A DNA stretch of 64,000 bases from Thozetella sp. PMI_491 (taxonomy: Eukaryota; Ascomycota; Sordariomycetes; Chaetosphaeriales; Chaetosphaeriaceae): positions 194,077 to 258,076 of the forward strand of contig MU270096.1 of assembly GCA_021432635.1 (NCBI GenBank). Direction: 5' to 3'. A program made the position numbers and the translations under genes. The notes under the pieces are model-generated. The model saw only the letters and a list, made by a program, of their open reading frames with translations. It was not told the DNA's origin and made no database searches. Of this stretch, positions 32,238 to 43,740 are shown in pieces (the first letter of the stretch is position 1; the number at the start of each line of letters is the position of its first letter).

Positions 32238-32991
32238 CCTTGTTTTCTTTATTTGTAATCCCAAATGTCAGTGCAGATGATTCCATACAGGTAAGAAACA
32301 ATTTGCCACAGGATGAACGAAGCGAGATAGGAAATGCTTCCGTCGAGCAACGGAGTCGACCTCCAGCCGAAGGCATGCAAACACCGAGGATTGGGGAGTC
32401 GAGGCCGGCGAAACCAACAAACAAAAGTGGTGCTATTTTGAGGGCGGGGATAAGTCGGCTGGAGGGTGGACGCGCCGCGATGATGGCGAAGCTGATGCAA
32501 TACTGATGTCTGCTGATTTTGACCCTATTCGCAATCGTAGATCGAATGGCGTGCTCCTCGCGCCATACACCAGCACTACATAGTACAACTTGTTAGGGAT
32601 GACTAAGATAAATGAACTTTTCACTTACACCCGTGGAGCAGGTTGTCTCCGAAACCTCGAAGTACAATAACTATTCCTAATGCACGATACTGAAGCTTTT
32701 CTACAGAGTAATAAATCAAAATACCAAGGACTAGAGCCAAGCCCGCTCGGCCAGATATGCCGGGTATTGTACTGTAACTAGTCTGGGTACCTCCGAGTCC
32801 ATAACATGCAGTGGGGAACCAGGGGATCAAATGGATTTGGGGTTTCCACAACGCCAGAGCCTGTCCATCCAGCACATTTCCTGAGAACTTGGGCAGGTCG
32901 TATCAGGTGAGGTCCTCCAGAATTGAGCTATTAGGCTTTTGCTACTTTGGCTTTTCTTTCTTTTGGTTCCTTCCTTTTTCTCTTTTCTGTT
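32238..32991. other. Intergenic stretch
   Basis: It contains the FMO promoter and the 3' region of the NLR-like gene. No TATA box is convincing and no other gene is seen. Confidence 0.45.
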
Positions 32992-35947
32992 TTACTCTGT
33001 CTCTGACTCCAACAACTGCTCTAGTGCCAATTGTGAGATTCGTCGACTTGGATGGCCTTCTGGAAGGGTATTTGCCTCAACTGCTACTACATGCCTGAGT
33101 ATTTCTATCGCTCTCAGGATTTTTCCATCGGCATTATATGCCATAGCAAGGGCGTGCTGAGATACTAACCGACTAGGATGGTTCTCGGCGAGANNNNNNN
33201 NNNNNNNNNNNNNNNNNNNNNNNNNNNNNNNNNNNNNNNNNNNNNNNNNNNNNNNNNNNNNNNNNNNNNNNNNNNNNNNNNNNNNNNNNNNNNNNNNNNN
33301 NNNNNNNNTATCTCCTTCAATATCTACTATTCGTTCAAGTAGCTTGATTGCTTTTTGTACCTGCCCGTCGGATTCATATTCTGCGGCGAGTGCGTGCTGA
33401 GATGCTAATCGATCAGGGTGGTCCTCGGCAAGAATGCCTTCTCTAATATGTACTACTCGTTCGAGTAGCTCGATTGCTCTCTTGACTTGACCACTTTTGG
33501 TGGCCACCTGTGCCAGTATGGCCTGCGACTCAAGTCGGTCAGGATGGGTTTCTTCGAAATGCTGTACCATCCACTCATGGCATTGTTCGATATACATCAT
33601 GGCTTCCCGGATGCGACCGTCCTCCGTTAGACATGAGGCAACTGAAGACATCAGGCAATACCTCTCGTCCATGTTAACTGTTTCTTTGCCTTGAAGTGCC
33701 CGGGAAGCATGGGGAATGTATTCTCTCCATTTAATGTGGTTCTTCCAATTGTCACTGGGAAATATCGAGTCCAGGTGGGCCATTGACTCTTCTGCAACAT
33801 ATTGTGCGCGTCCTTTCTGCTGGATCCATACTCGTGTTGCCAAGTGAACTAAGCTGTGCATATCAAACATAGTATCATCCGAACGTGGGGCTATGAATGT
33901 GTACCCGGATAGGGTGCCGATGGCATTGGTCATCTCCTCCTCGGATCCGAGTTCAGGGAGAATAGACCGCGGGATCGCCTTTGGCTCGATACATGAGACG
34001 AACTCCAACAGCTTGGCGGCTCTCTCGTCTTCTTTTTGGATCTGATCAAACGAGACGAGCCACGTCGTGGCCACAGCGTTGTGTGACTCTTTGTATCTTG
34101 TGTTGTCGACGAATTCTCTCGTCATAAGCCCGACAAGATCTTGTTCTGTGCCTTGAAGCAATGCCAAATACTTGGTAATGGATATTTGATTCTTGTTCAG
34201 GTAAGCTGCCGCCTGCGTTATTGCTAGGGGAAGACATCCGAGTCTTTCCAGGAGATCCCTTGTTGCTGTTTCGTTGCCAAGTAGCTCCTTCCGGATCAGC
34301 GACCGCTGTAGGAGATCTTCCGCCTCTTGTGCATTCAACTGTTGCAGCTCAATCAAGTCGGTCTCAGCTACTGAGAGTGCGAGTTCCCGTGACCTCGTTG
34401 TGTACAGAAGTACTCCTTGATCGCTCTCGGGAATGTACTGACTCAAGCCAGATTGCGTTTTCCGGTCTCCAAGCATGACATTTATGTCATCAGCATTGTC
34501 CACTATGAGAATCCATTGACCGGCAGAGTCTGAGCTTAGAAAACGCCGGACGGATTCCTTAATATCTTCGTCATCGCCCTCCTTGCTGAGTGAGAGCTTG
34601 GTCGCTATCTCGGTGTACGCCTGCTCAAAGGTACTGGCGCTCAGTGCTGGAGCCCAGAAGACCGAGTATTCGGGCTTATTCTCCTTGACCCAGTGCGCAA
34701 ATTGAAGAGCAATTTGGGTCTTACCCACGCCTCCAAGGCCGTATATCGCCAGTTTCTGGCATTCTTCTTCGAATATCATCTCCCCAAGCCTCCCAAGGAC
34801 CTTTTCTCGCCCAACGAAGCGTTTATTTTTGCGAAAAGGGAGGTGGTAGCACGGCTTTCGTGTCTGAGACGGCAGGTGTAGTGGCACAATATGCGTTTGA
34901 CCTTCACACGATTAGTATGACTCTACATCGAGAGAAGCGAAACGGTTAGTCAACCCCGTAGGATGAGGCACATTTAACTTACCACTTTTTAGTGCTTTCC
35001 GATATATATCCCGCAGGTTGACGACAACCAGCTCAAAGTTGTCCCGGTCCGCTTGGGTGTCGCCGAATTTGCAAACTTGTCGGTGGTCCGCGTCTAGCTT
35101 GACAATACTCTCGCGATCTCCTGGTAATCCAAGCCGAGCGCTCTCCTGTGGAACAACCTATAGGGCAACATCAGTCTGAGCTCATAGCGGTCGTTTTCAT
35201 TGCTACCCACCTCGTCCCTAGCACCCCAGAAGGAGACGACCTCATACTCATCCTGCTGGTGTCTCCAATGTTCTCCCATAATTTCCGAGAAAATGCTTCC
35301 TTTGTCGAGCACGTGCAAGACGCCCGAGCCTTTCTGGAACCCAAACGCTTTGGCGACTTTGGCGACTGCCTTTCCTAGGCTAAGTAGGCTAGTATCAGCA
35401 CCGTGATGTGGCGTCGCGAAGAAGACGAGTCCGACAGTAGCGCTTTTGATAGCAGCATATTTGGGATTGTTGTTGGCATTTATCAAAGCCTGCTTGATTA
35501 GCAACCCGCCCATACTGTGGCCGAAAAACAGGAGCGGTCGTGACTCGATGCCGTCCCTCTTAGCGCGAATAGACTCCAGTAAATGGCTGGCTTTGCCAAT
35601 GAACGCATCCTTGTCTTTGCTGAAAACCGCAGTTGATTCATATACAAATAGGAATATGCGTGCCTCAGGAGTGTATTGGGGAAGGTCATCGCGGAGCCAG
35701 AGGCGCCCATTCGGTCCTGGAGGCGTGCGCCAAGTATCCCAGCCATGGTCGTCATCGTCTTTGCCCCGGGGATTCAGGCCATGGACAGCGAATATGCTAT
35801 GAGATTTGAGTTTATATCCATTAGAATCAAGAAAGGAGCCCAAGGATCACACATACTCTACTCTGGACGGCGTTGGCTTCGCTGCCTGGGGGTCGGGGTA
35901 GAGTTGCCGCAATGGCTGTAAGCATCGTGTTAGGAAGCGATCGCGTG
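32992..35947 (-). CDS. NLR-like STAND protein: alpha/beta-hydrolase, NB-ARC, TPR
   Basis: The readable exons are (about 35947)-35857, 35796-35211, 35157-34983 and 34901-32992. The 5' end is unresolved: the frame leading into DIFAVHGLNPRG is open but I found no ATG, so an upstream exon is likely. Order: (1) a SesB-like alpha/beta-hydrolase with FGHSMGGLLIKQA (nucleophile Ser), FFATPHHGAD and the terminal KLDADHRQVCKFGD; (2) a linker FRKNKRFVGREKVLGRL; (3) an NB-ARC NTPase with Walker A YGLGGVGKTQ (34711-34740) and Walker B WILIVDNADD; (4) tetratricopeptide repeats of 42 residues. Intron 34902-34982 has a perfect TACTAAT branch site. Known fungal NLRs use the NTPase as a switch and the repeats as sensor; the hydrolase would be the effector. 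A run of 115 Ns interrupts the TPRs, but the frame continues across it. Confidence 0.87.
33194..33308. other. Assembly gap (115 Ns) inside the TPR array
   Basis: The sequence is unknown here. The flanking TPR units have a 126-bp period. Counting unknown and split codons, 39 residues are missing between IEGD and LAENHP, close to one 42-residue repeat. The gap length keeps the frame, yet is 9 bp short of a full unit, so its size may be an estimate. Confidence 0.95.
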
Positions 35948-38318
35948 CTATTGCCAGAGTACATGCGTACCATGATGTAATCGCTTGTTTTTCCCCCGAA
36001 TAAATTGCGGTTTTTTCTCCCTAAGTAGCCGGTATGGGGCGTGACGTGACGCTCCAGGAAGAGTGAGTCGGTTTGAGGGAGCCCGCGTGAGGCTGTGATC
36101 GGGCTCCAATTGAAATGGGTCTTGCTCAGGATTCGTATCCCGAGCTTTTTGCGGCACGTGGTTTTTGGCCCTCCTCAGCCTCAGCATATTCCAAGCTCGG
36201 AAAGGCTGGCCTAGGAAACTCATTGTGCAGAGCAGGGTGAATCGCATGGGTATCATCACTTGAGCTGGCACATGGAATAGCAGACGTCTTTCTACTCATC
36301 GGGCCAGAACCGTGCATGATGAAGATATCTTAAGTATACAAGTAACGCTTACTAGGGCTAATCGATAACCGAGCCACGCCGGCAGCATTTCGCTCCCTAT
36401 CTATTCTGCCTTCCGCACAGTGACAGCACATGACGGCGGTGAGTGGATTAATCAATAGCTTTCGTTATTTCTTTCGATCCAATTGCACGCCTCGACCCGT
36501 GAAGGCCTCCGAAGCCACGACAGGAGAAGGCGGGCGTTCCCATGATACAACTTAGTCGTCAAGTAAATCCTCAAAAGTCTGCAAAATCGCGTCACTGGCC
36601 TCTTCGCCCAGATGCCTGCCCCAGAAAGCTGTCTATAATGCCCTTCATACGTATCTGGCCGCTAATTATGGTATTGGTAGATGAAGAAGCTTGGCGGAAG
36701 ACTAGCTCTGAGCGGAGGGAAGAGTCATGGCCAAAATCTTGCGGGTTGCAGAAGCGCCTGACAGTATAACCTGGATCATTGGGAACCCGTAGCACAGGTC
36801 TGGGAGATTTATCTGCAGAGCCGTTGCTGACCATTGCAGAACGTCAGCGATCATTTGGATGCGCCCATGGCTCGGGGACATACCCCATCAGTCCCTAGAG
36901 GAAATCGAGCTTGAGGGTGACGAGGGATTCGGAAAGAAAGAACAACGTACCAAACTGCTTGCGTGGTCGAGTTTGATGCTGCCATCTTCGGAAATATGGA
37001 TGTGGGTAAGTTGTGAGGACGAAGTTCCCACGACTTGTGTTGTTCTTAGGCAGCCCAACGTGCCCTGTAGTTTCCGATATATGGACAGTGAGTAAGATAA
37101 AATGGTATATGAGCTATAAGAGATCTCGTGTGCTTCCTCAGTGGCTAAAGCTGGATGTGTTGTCAAACGGTTGGGTGCAGCCCTAACTAGGTGTATCCTG
37201 GATCGAGTTGCATAGAAGCACTCGCATGACAAGCTTAGGGCCACGATAATAAATCTTTCTGTGCAAGCAAAGCCGCACACAATTCTCAAAGGGAAAGCAG
37301 ACAATGAGAATATAAGTCCCAGGGGGCGGTCCGGATTATGTAGGATTCAACATGGCCTGGCCTGACCATAAGGGGAGAGGTGCCACCTTAATTGCAATCA
37401 TGTTTGGGACCATAATGCGACAGTCACGTACATATTCCTACTTTCCAGTTCACAGAGTGCACGGGATCATAAGATGACCCGATCCTAGATACCGCCCGCT
37501 TCTCACTCCAATGGCAGCCTCGCCACGGCCACGTACGGACCGTGGACAGCAGCGCGGCAAGGGTCTCGGCCCATTACCGCAGGGCATCAACTGCGAGGCA
37601 TAATTCCATCCTTAGCCTGGATATCTAGAGCTTAGGTTCGTTTAAGGGTCGTCCTGCTACGTCATCCCGATTCCCGAGATGCATGGCTTCGAGGGTCGAT
37701 GGAGGTTGTCGTGTCTTTAGCGCCTCCCTCCGGCTGGTCGGGGACGGTCTAGACCATCGACTGCTTCTGCTGGTGCACCCCCAATTCGAATGCTCGCCAA
37801 TCATGGTCCGCAAGGCTACTTCAAAAAGCCCATCTGCCAAACCGCCGTTTCAATAAAAGAATCCCATGTGTGCTTTCAGTGTGACGTCATGCTGCAAGCT
37901 GCGGTGGGTGGCGCAAAGCCGCCCAAAGTAGGATAGCTCGGCGAGCACACCCCAGTCAGCATGTGGTCCATAGAGTTCTAGGCCTGAGGGATGGCCCGAT
38001 GCGACACCTCACCGAATCGACCGGTCGAGATCCTGGAGGACGTGGTCATTCTCCAGATCAATGTCAAGCGATATGACGGATGACGTAGCTGTCAATTCCT
38101 TGTTGGCCTCATTCGTGTCATATTTGGGGGATTTTGGTTATATGGGCGATGGCTTTCAGATGGAAACGTCTTGTCATTAGTCTTCAGGGGCAACCTTATG
38201 CTACAGGAAACAATAAGGGTCCAATTGGTCCTATCCCAGCAGCTGTGTACACGCACTATCCCAAGGCAGGTAGTTACATGCCCTCGCCCGGGACCTTCTC
38301 AAACCCTATGAACTCTTG
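35948..38318. other. Gene-poor stretch upstream of the NLR-like gene
   Basis: No intact gene is recognised in 2.4 kb. The missing first exon of the NLR-like gene may lie at the left end. A minus-strand patch at about 36700-37060 (HIHISEDGSIKLD, then GYVPEP, then ADVLQWSATALQ in different frames) faintly recalls protein-kinase subdomains, but it is broken and I do not call it. Confidence 0.4.
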
Positions 38319-39696
38319 TTAGTTTTCCTGAAATTTTTTTTTTTGCCCTTTCAGAAAGTGGGATATGAACTCACAACCATCGACCTCCTCGTTCACCGTC
38401 TTGCGGATGGTACACTTCTTCGCAGCAGAGATGTCCTGGGTCTTCTGGTTGCCACAGGTCGCGCTGAAGCAGCCTTTGTCATCCATGGCCCGCTGAAGCG
38501 CATCGCCCTTCCAGCCGAAGACGTAGTCGCCGTGCTGGCCGTAGCCAGTCTTGTCCCCGGTGCTGAGCTCGAAGGGCTGGGAGCCATCGGCTGGCCAGTC
38601 CGCCTTGTTGTTGAACGCAGTCGTGTCCCAGACAATCTCGCCCCCAGTTAGCAAACCGTAGGGACCATAGAGCAGATAGTGAGTATGAGAAAGGTCCAGC
38701 TTACCTCGAGCATGAGCTGCGGGATCTTGACGGGGTGGCTTGCGGGGCAGTTGCCGGTGCTCAGGAAGTTGGATGGCCCACTTGATGGGTAGGCGACATG
38801 GTCCTTGTGGTTCGGGCTGTCAAGGTTCTTGCCATCCCAGCAGCTGGGGCACGATTAGTTTAGGGTGTTCTGAATTGGAGGTGGGCAATCATTAAACGTA
38901 CGTCGGGTAGAGGACGTTAGATCGGATACCACCCGGGCAGGGCTGAGGGGGGAATCCCTCAAAGTCGAGCTTCGCATCGGAGCATGGGGCTTGGTTGTCC
39001 CCGCCAAAGTTGGCTCCCGAGTAGCACCGGAAGCAGCTCTGCGACTTGTACAACTTCTCGCGCCTCATCGGGTCGCCGACAAACATGCGGAAGCCCTGCG
39101 GTAGTAAGCATGGTTGCGGACAGCCACATTGAAATATAGGGATCTCACGGGCTTGAACGCGGTAACGGTGTTCTTGCTTGGGGCAATATAGTACACAGTG
39201 ACGCCGCCCGAAGTCTGTGTAGTGAACCTATCATTAAACAGGAACCTAAAGCACGAAACAATTAGCATGTGGCCCGAAACTCTCCGCTACCCACCGGGGT
39301 GACCCTTGCGTAGCAAGGACTCGATCGAAGACATGAAGATGGCATGTAGATGAGTATATGGGCTCACGAATACCTGTTTGGAATCTGGGGCACACGCTTG
39401 TAGCTGCCGTTCCTCGCCCTGAAGTACAGGTTGGCCGTCCAGTAGTTGGAGAAATCGTCGGCCGGCCCGCAGGTCGTGCAGGTGGCGATGGTGGAGATAT
39501 CTGTCCCAGGCATCGACGCGTTGAAGGCATTGCCTCCCACGACCTGGTGCATGTGTGGCGTCGGGAACATACCAGGGTTGACTAGGGGGTCGAGGCGCTC
39601 GATCGTGATCTGGGAGCAGCCGAATCGGAGGTGGTTCAGTCCGGCACTGAACTGGGCCTCGACGGCCCCGGCGAATACGAGAGCGGACCAACGCAT
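38319..39696 (-). CDS. Secreted DUF1996-domain protein
   Basis: Five exons (39696-39374, 39245-39149, 39095-38902, 38843-38705, 38636-38319) give 356 residues. A short signal peptide (MRWSALVFAGAVEAQ) is followed by the DUF1996 domain (PF09362). Typical blocks are RLDPLVNPGMFPTPHMHQVV, the Cys pair TCTTCGPADDFSNYWTANLY, IPNRFLFNDRFTTQTSGGVT, GFRMFVGDPMRR, TCWDGKNLDSPNHKDHVAYP, CPASHPVKIPQLMLE and YGQHGDYVFGWKG. HMHQVVGG and the histidine-rich PNHKDHVAYP suggest a metal or carbohydrate site, but the function of the family is not established. The last 14 residues after VNEEVDGC are uncertain: a possible donor at GTGAGT followed by a T-rich acceptor tract would end the protein there. It is divergent from the aldehyde dehydrogenase 1.7 kb away. 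Confidence 0.88.
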
Positions 39697-41344
39697 GGTG
39701 GGCGCGAGCAGCAGGGAGTACAGCTATGCAACAGCCTCAGGGTTCAGATCTGATGTGTACACAGATGGACGGGGGTAGAGACCAAAAACTTCTCCAGCCA
39801 GGTACTCTGCTTTCCTTCATTCTTAAAAGGGGGAATAACGCCAACATCGTCGCCGCTCGGTACACAACTGCCATGCCACACCTTTCAAGGAAGCATATAT
39901 GGGGACGAGTTTAGATGCAATGCCAATTTGGCGAGCTCGCCGGTGGCCTATGAGGGTCTACGCGAGGTCCGGGGCCTATCGGCGTAATTGTTCGCTTGCA
40001 GCCACTTTACCCCGTTGGACCGGAAGCTGCCGGGAGACCTGGGGAGCAGAGGGCAATAAAGTCCCGGACCCAATCAAAACCCAGTTCTGACGCGATGACA
40101 GGCTTGGCTGTGGACCAAGTCGCTATGTCCACGGATCCCTGTTTCTTAGGTGAACTAAACTAATCAACATCGTCTGGGCATTGTGCTGGCTGACCCTCAG
40201 AGATTCCAGCCTGACCTCGGCGTGGGAGATTTGCTCACCACCACCAAGCTCGCCTTGCATCCGATTGTGAATGAGCAGGTTTGCTTCCATACTCCTGGTT
40301 TTTAGCCACCCAACTAGCAAGCACCCCCAGCGGAAGATCAAAGATTCATTTCAATGAGTCTGGAGTCTTCCGATCAATAGACTAGAAAGGTTGCTCCTGG
40401 TCCATTTCATGGGAGTCGCTCAGACGGCAACTTAATATAAATTAGCGGCTTCGGCTACTGTCTCCGAGCTTGGCGAGCACCGTAGATTAATGTGCCTCTA
40501 GAAATGGAATAGAAGGTGTGCGATCACTAGGTAGGCAGTTGTCTGTGGAGACTCCTGCCTGGGTCGGCTAGATGAAGTGTTCCTGATTCATCAACCACGG
40601 CCGACTTCACAGAAGCGTAGCTACCTGGCTTGTGCCAAGTTTTCTCTGCTATGTTGCTAACTCCCTTATTAATAGGCCCAGCCATTTGGTATCCTCCGTA
40701 AAGACCAGAATGCGCCCAGATCACGTTATACGTAGATCTTCGTGCCATTCAGCCACGCACAATGAATACCATGTCATATACACACCCAAAGCGGCGATAT
40801 ACCTCAACTGCAAGGCGTTATGCGAAATGCGAAAATATGGATGTAGGTATAAGGAATAGTAAGTACATAACTAATTCGCAGAGAACCCGTTCCTTGCATC
40901 TCTGTGGGCTGGGCCTTCATCAATATGGGTGTGATTCTCGAACTATGTTAGTAAGCCGACTACATCTCAAAGTGAGTGACTGATCATGAATCAGCCAGAC
41001 CGGTGACACCAGGCAATAGCAGCGGCTGGGGGGATGCATGCCTTCACCACAGCATTGTCCCAGTCACTTCGGGTGATGCAGCTAACTTACGTCAGATTTG
41101 CAGAGCCAATAGCTGGTGGCTGCTAAAGTATCTGATGCATCACTTGAACCTTGTAGGACAAAGAGAGGGGCAGGGAGTCTACAAATATTACCATCCTTAG
41201 AAAGTAATCCTGCTTGTTTGGGCGTTTCAACAACCCTACTGTGTTATCCCGAGCTCAAGATGTTGTCCCGAGCTCAAAAATGCAAGGGGGGCAGCCGGGA
41301 GTACTGAGCAATGCTGACATGCATCGGGTTATGGTAACCGTACT
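39697..41344. other. Divergent intergenic stretch
   Basis: It lies between the starts of the DUF1996 gene (minus) and the aldehyde dehydrogenase (plus). No gene is recognised. Frames in it are short and lack domain content. Confidence 0.5.
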
Positions 41345-41351
41345 TATATAA
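41345..41351 (+). promoter_or_regulatory. TATA box of the aldehyde dehydrogenase gene
   Basis: TATATAA in CGTACTTATATAAGAGC lies 80 bp before the ATG at 41425. A start site about 30 bp downstream leaves a leader of about 45 nt. Confidence 0.65.
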
Positions 41352-41424
41352 GAGCAGCTCTGCGCGCCTAGAAAGAAGCACTTGAGTAGTAGAACCAAGA
41401 CCCCGCGGTTTCCAACCTTGAGTC

Positions 41425-43103
41425 ATGTCTTCCAGCCATATCGAGACCAGAAACTTCATCAACGGCGAGGTTAATAATCATTGCACTCCGGTGTACTAAA
41501 GCGATGAAGCTGATGACGATGGCAGTATGTCGAATCTTCGTCAAACGAGCGGCTAACAGTTCGTAATCCGTATAACGACTCCGTCGTTACCTCCGACGTG
41601 CAAGTTGCAGGCGAGGCCGAGATTGATGCGGCCGTTCAGGCTGCAGACGCCGCCTACCGAGGCCCTTGGGGGAAACTTCCCGGTGTGGAGCGCGCAAAGC
41701 TGCTGCTGAAGCTTGCGGATCTGATCGAAAGAGATGCTGCGGAGATCGCGAAACTGGAGGTTATAGGCTCGGGAAACGCATACCAATTCGTTCATGGTCG
41801 CCTAACTCCGATCGCTGTCGGAGCCATTCGACGTGAGCCTCCCAAGGAAGGTACCTTCAGATCGATGCTTATACCGCCATACAGATTTTGCAGGATGGGC
41901 GGACAAGCTGGAGGGTTCATCCTTTGAGAACAAAGATGGTGTGTATAAGATTGTCCGCCGTGAACCGTATGGTGTGGTTGCCGGCGTGGCCTCCTTCAAC
42001 GCAACACTCTTATATTTCTCCTACAAGGTGGGACAATCTGTGGCGGCTGGAAATTGCGTAAGTAAACTCCGTTATATCTCTGATAGGAATCGCAATACTA
42101 ACTTCAGCTCTAGATCATCTTCAAGGCGTCCGAGAAGACGCCTCTTGGAGCTATTGCACTCGGCAAGCTCGTGAAGGAGGCCGGATTCCCACCAGGTGTC
42201 ATCCAGATCGTCAGCGGCGGCGGCCTGACAGGCGCCCTTCTTGCTTCTCACCCAAAGATTTCAGTGATTTCGTTCACCGGTTCCCCCGGGGTCGGCAAGA
42301 AGGTACAGGAACTAGCAGCTAAGTCTAACCTGAAGAAGGTCCTGCTGGAGCTTGGCGGTAAGAATCCTTGCATTATATTCGACGATGCCGACATCGATCA
42401 TGCCGTTCAGTACATAAGCATGGGCATGCTTCACAACCTTGGTCAGGTGTGTGTAGCGGGGGCCAAAATACTCGTGCAGAGAGGCATTGTGGACAAGTTC
42501 ACAGCCGCTCTTGCGGAGGCGTGGACCCATGCCGGCAATAGCTTGGGCGGAGATCCTCTGGACGAATCCACATCCGTCGGGACTATCATAGATAAGATCC
42601 AGTTTGACAGAGTTTTGGGCCATATCGAGATGGCGAAGAAGGATGGAACAGTGGTGGCCGGAGGGGACCCATTCACCGGGCAGGGATTGTTCGTCAAGCC
42701 AACCATTGTCCAAGGACTCAGTAAAGACAGTTCTGTGTACAGGGACGAAACATTCGGTCCTCTCGTGGCGATATTTCCATTCGACACAGAAGAAGAAGCC
42801 CTAGACGCGGCCAATGATACTGAGTTCGGGCTTGCTGGTAGGTTGCGTGGTCGTCGCAGATTGCGGACAGAAAGCTAACCCTTAAAACTCTACGCAGCCA
42901 ATATCTATACAGAGAACCTCGACCGCGTTCTCAGGATGAGCTCTTCTATTGACGCGGGCCTGGTCTCTGTTAATATGCCGGTCTTCCCGGCTCTCACACT
43001 TCCGTTCGGTGGTTTTAAGCAAAGTGGCCTTGGGATCGAAGGCGGCCGATGGGGTGTTGAAGAGTATACAAGATTGAAGGCGGTGATGATACTGTCAGTC
43101 TAA
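41425..43103 (+). CDS. NAD(P)-dependent aldehyde dehydrogenase
   Basis: Five exons (41425-41469, 41526-41832, 41885-42057, 42114-42837, 42898-43103) give 484 residues. The ALDH fold (PF00171) shows IIFKASEKTPLGAIALGKLV, SFTGSPGVGKKV, the active-site Glu motif LLELGGKNP and the catalytic Cys in NLGQVCVAGAKILV. DETFGPLVAIFPF and PFGGFKQSGLG, both typical ends of the fold, follow. Intron 41833-41884 was placed so that AIRHFAGWADKLEG is intact. In relatives the Cys is often followed by x-A-x-x-R; here the Arg is replaced by Lys (VCVAGAK). It oxidises an aldehyde to the acid in the cytosol. Convergent with a phenol-hydroxylase-like gene, it may act on an aromatic or aliphatic aldehyde from the same pathway. 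The substrate is not known. Confidence 0.93.
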
Positions 43104-43740
43104 ACTCTTTCTCTTGCAGCGTCTAAGTTGCTTTCCTCCTATATCCCGCTAACTAAATTCTAGGCAAAAGCCGGCGAAGTCATGAGCTAGCAGTCGTTGC
43201 GAGTGGTCTCAAGTTAAAAAAAAAAAATAGAAATCTTCACATGCTGTCATCTTTCAAGATATTCCGTGGTTATACTCGACGTGGATAATGCGTCTTTGCA
43301 ATATCAAATTTGGTTTGAGATATTGTGGAAAGCTTTTATAGTCCACTTCCTTTAATATGACCCACCTACTTCTGCCCTGTAGTCGAAGACGCTCTGCCAA
43401 TACTTCCATTGTCACTTGACTTAACCCAAAGCATTCTAAGATGGTAAGGCGATCGCTATAGGATTTTGGAAAACGTTCAAATAGAACTCAGAGATATGGT
43501 TGCGTTGGCTGCAACAACAGCGCATCAAGGGACAGCTCGACATTTAAAGATAAGTGATTCTGATTCTAGGAAGAGCACTGGAGTAGGTTTCGGGCCAATA
43601 TCCAAAACACGCCCAATTAAGCAGGCGTTAAGGCTACCATCTTGTTCTATAGACATTGGTATTTTCTGAAGTAAAGGAACTTTCTCGTCTAAGTTCCAGT
43701 TGAAATTATCCCTCCTATCCCGCCCTCGAGATCTACGCCT
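43104..43740. other. Convergent 3' intergenic stretch
   Basis: This stretch lies between the 3' ends of the ALDH (plus) and the FAD monooxygenase (minus). It has an A-run near 43216 and AT-rich sequence likely to carry both poly(A) regions. The frame at 43466-43669 has no recognisable content. Confidence 0.5.

Noticed and set aside
36888-37304. 138-codon minus-strand frame
   Set aside because: Only a faint kinase-like string in part of it; broken in neighbouring frames, so not called as a gene.
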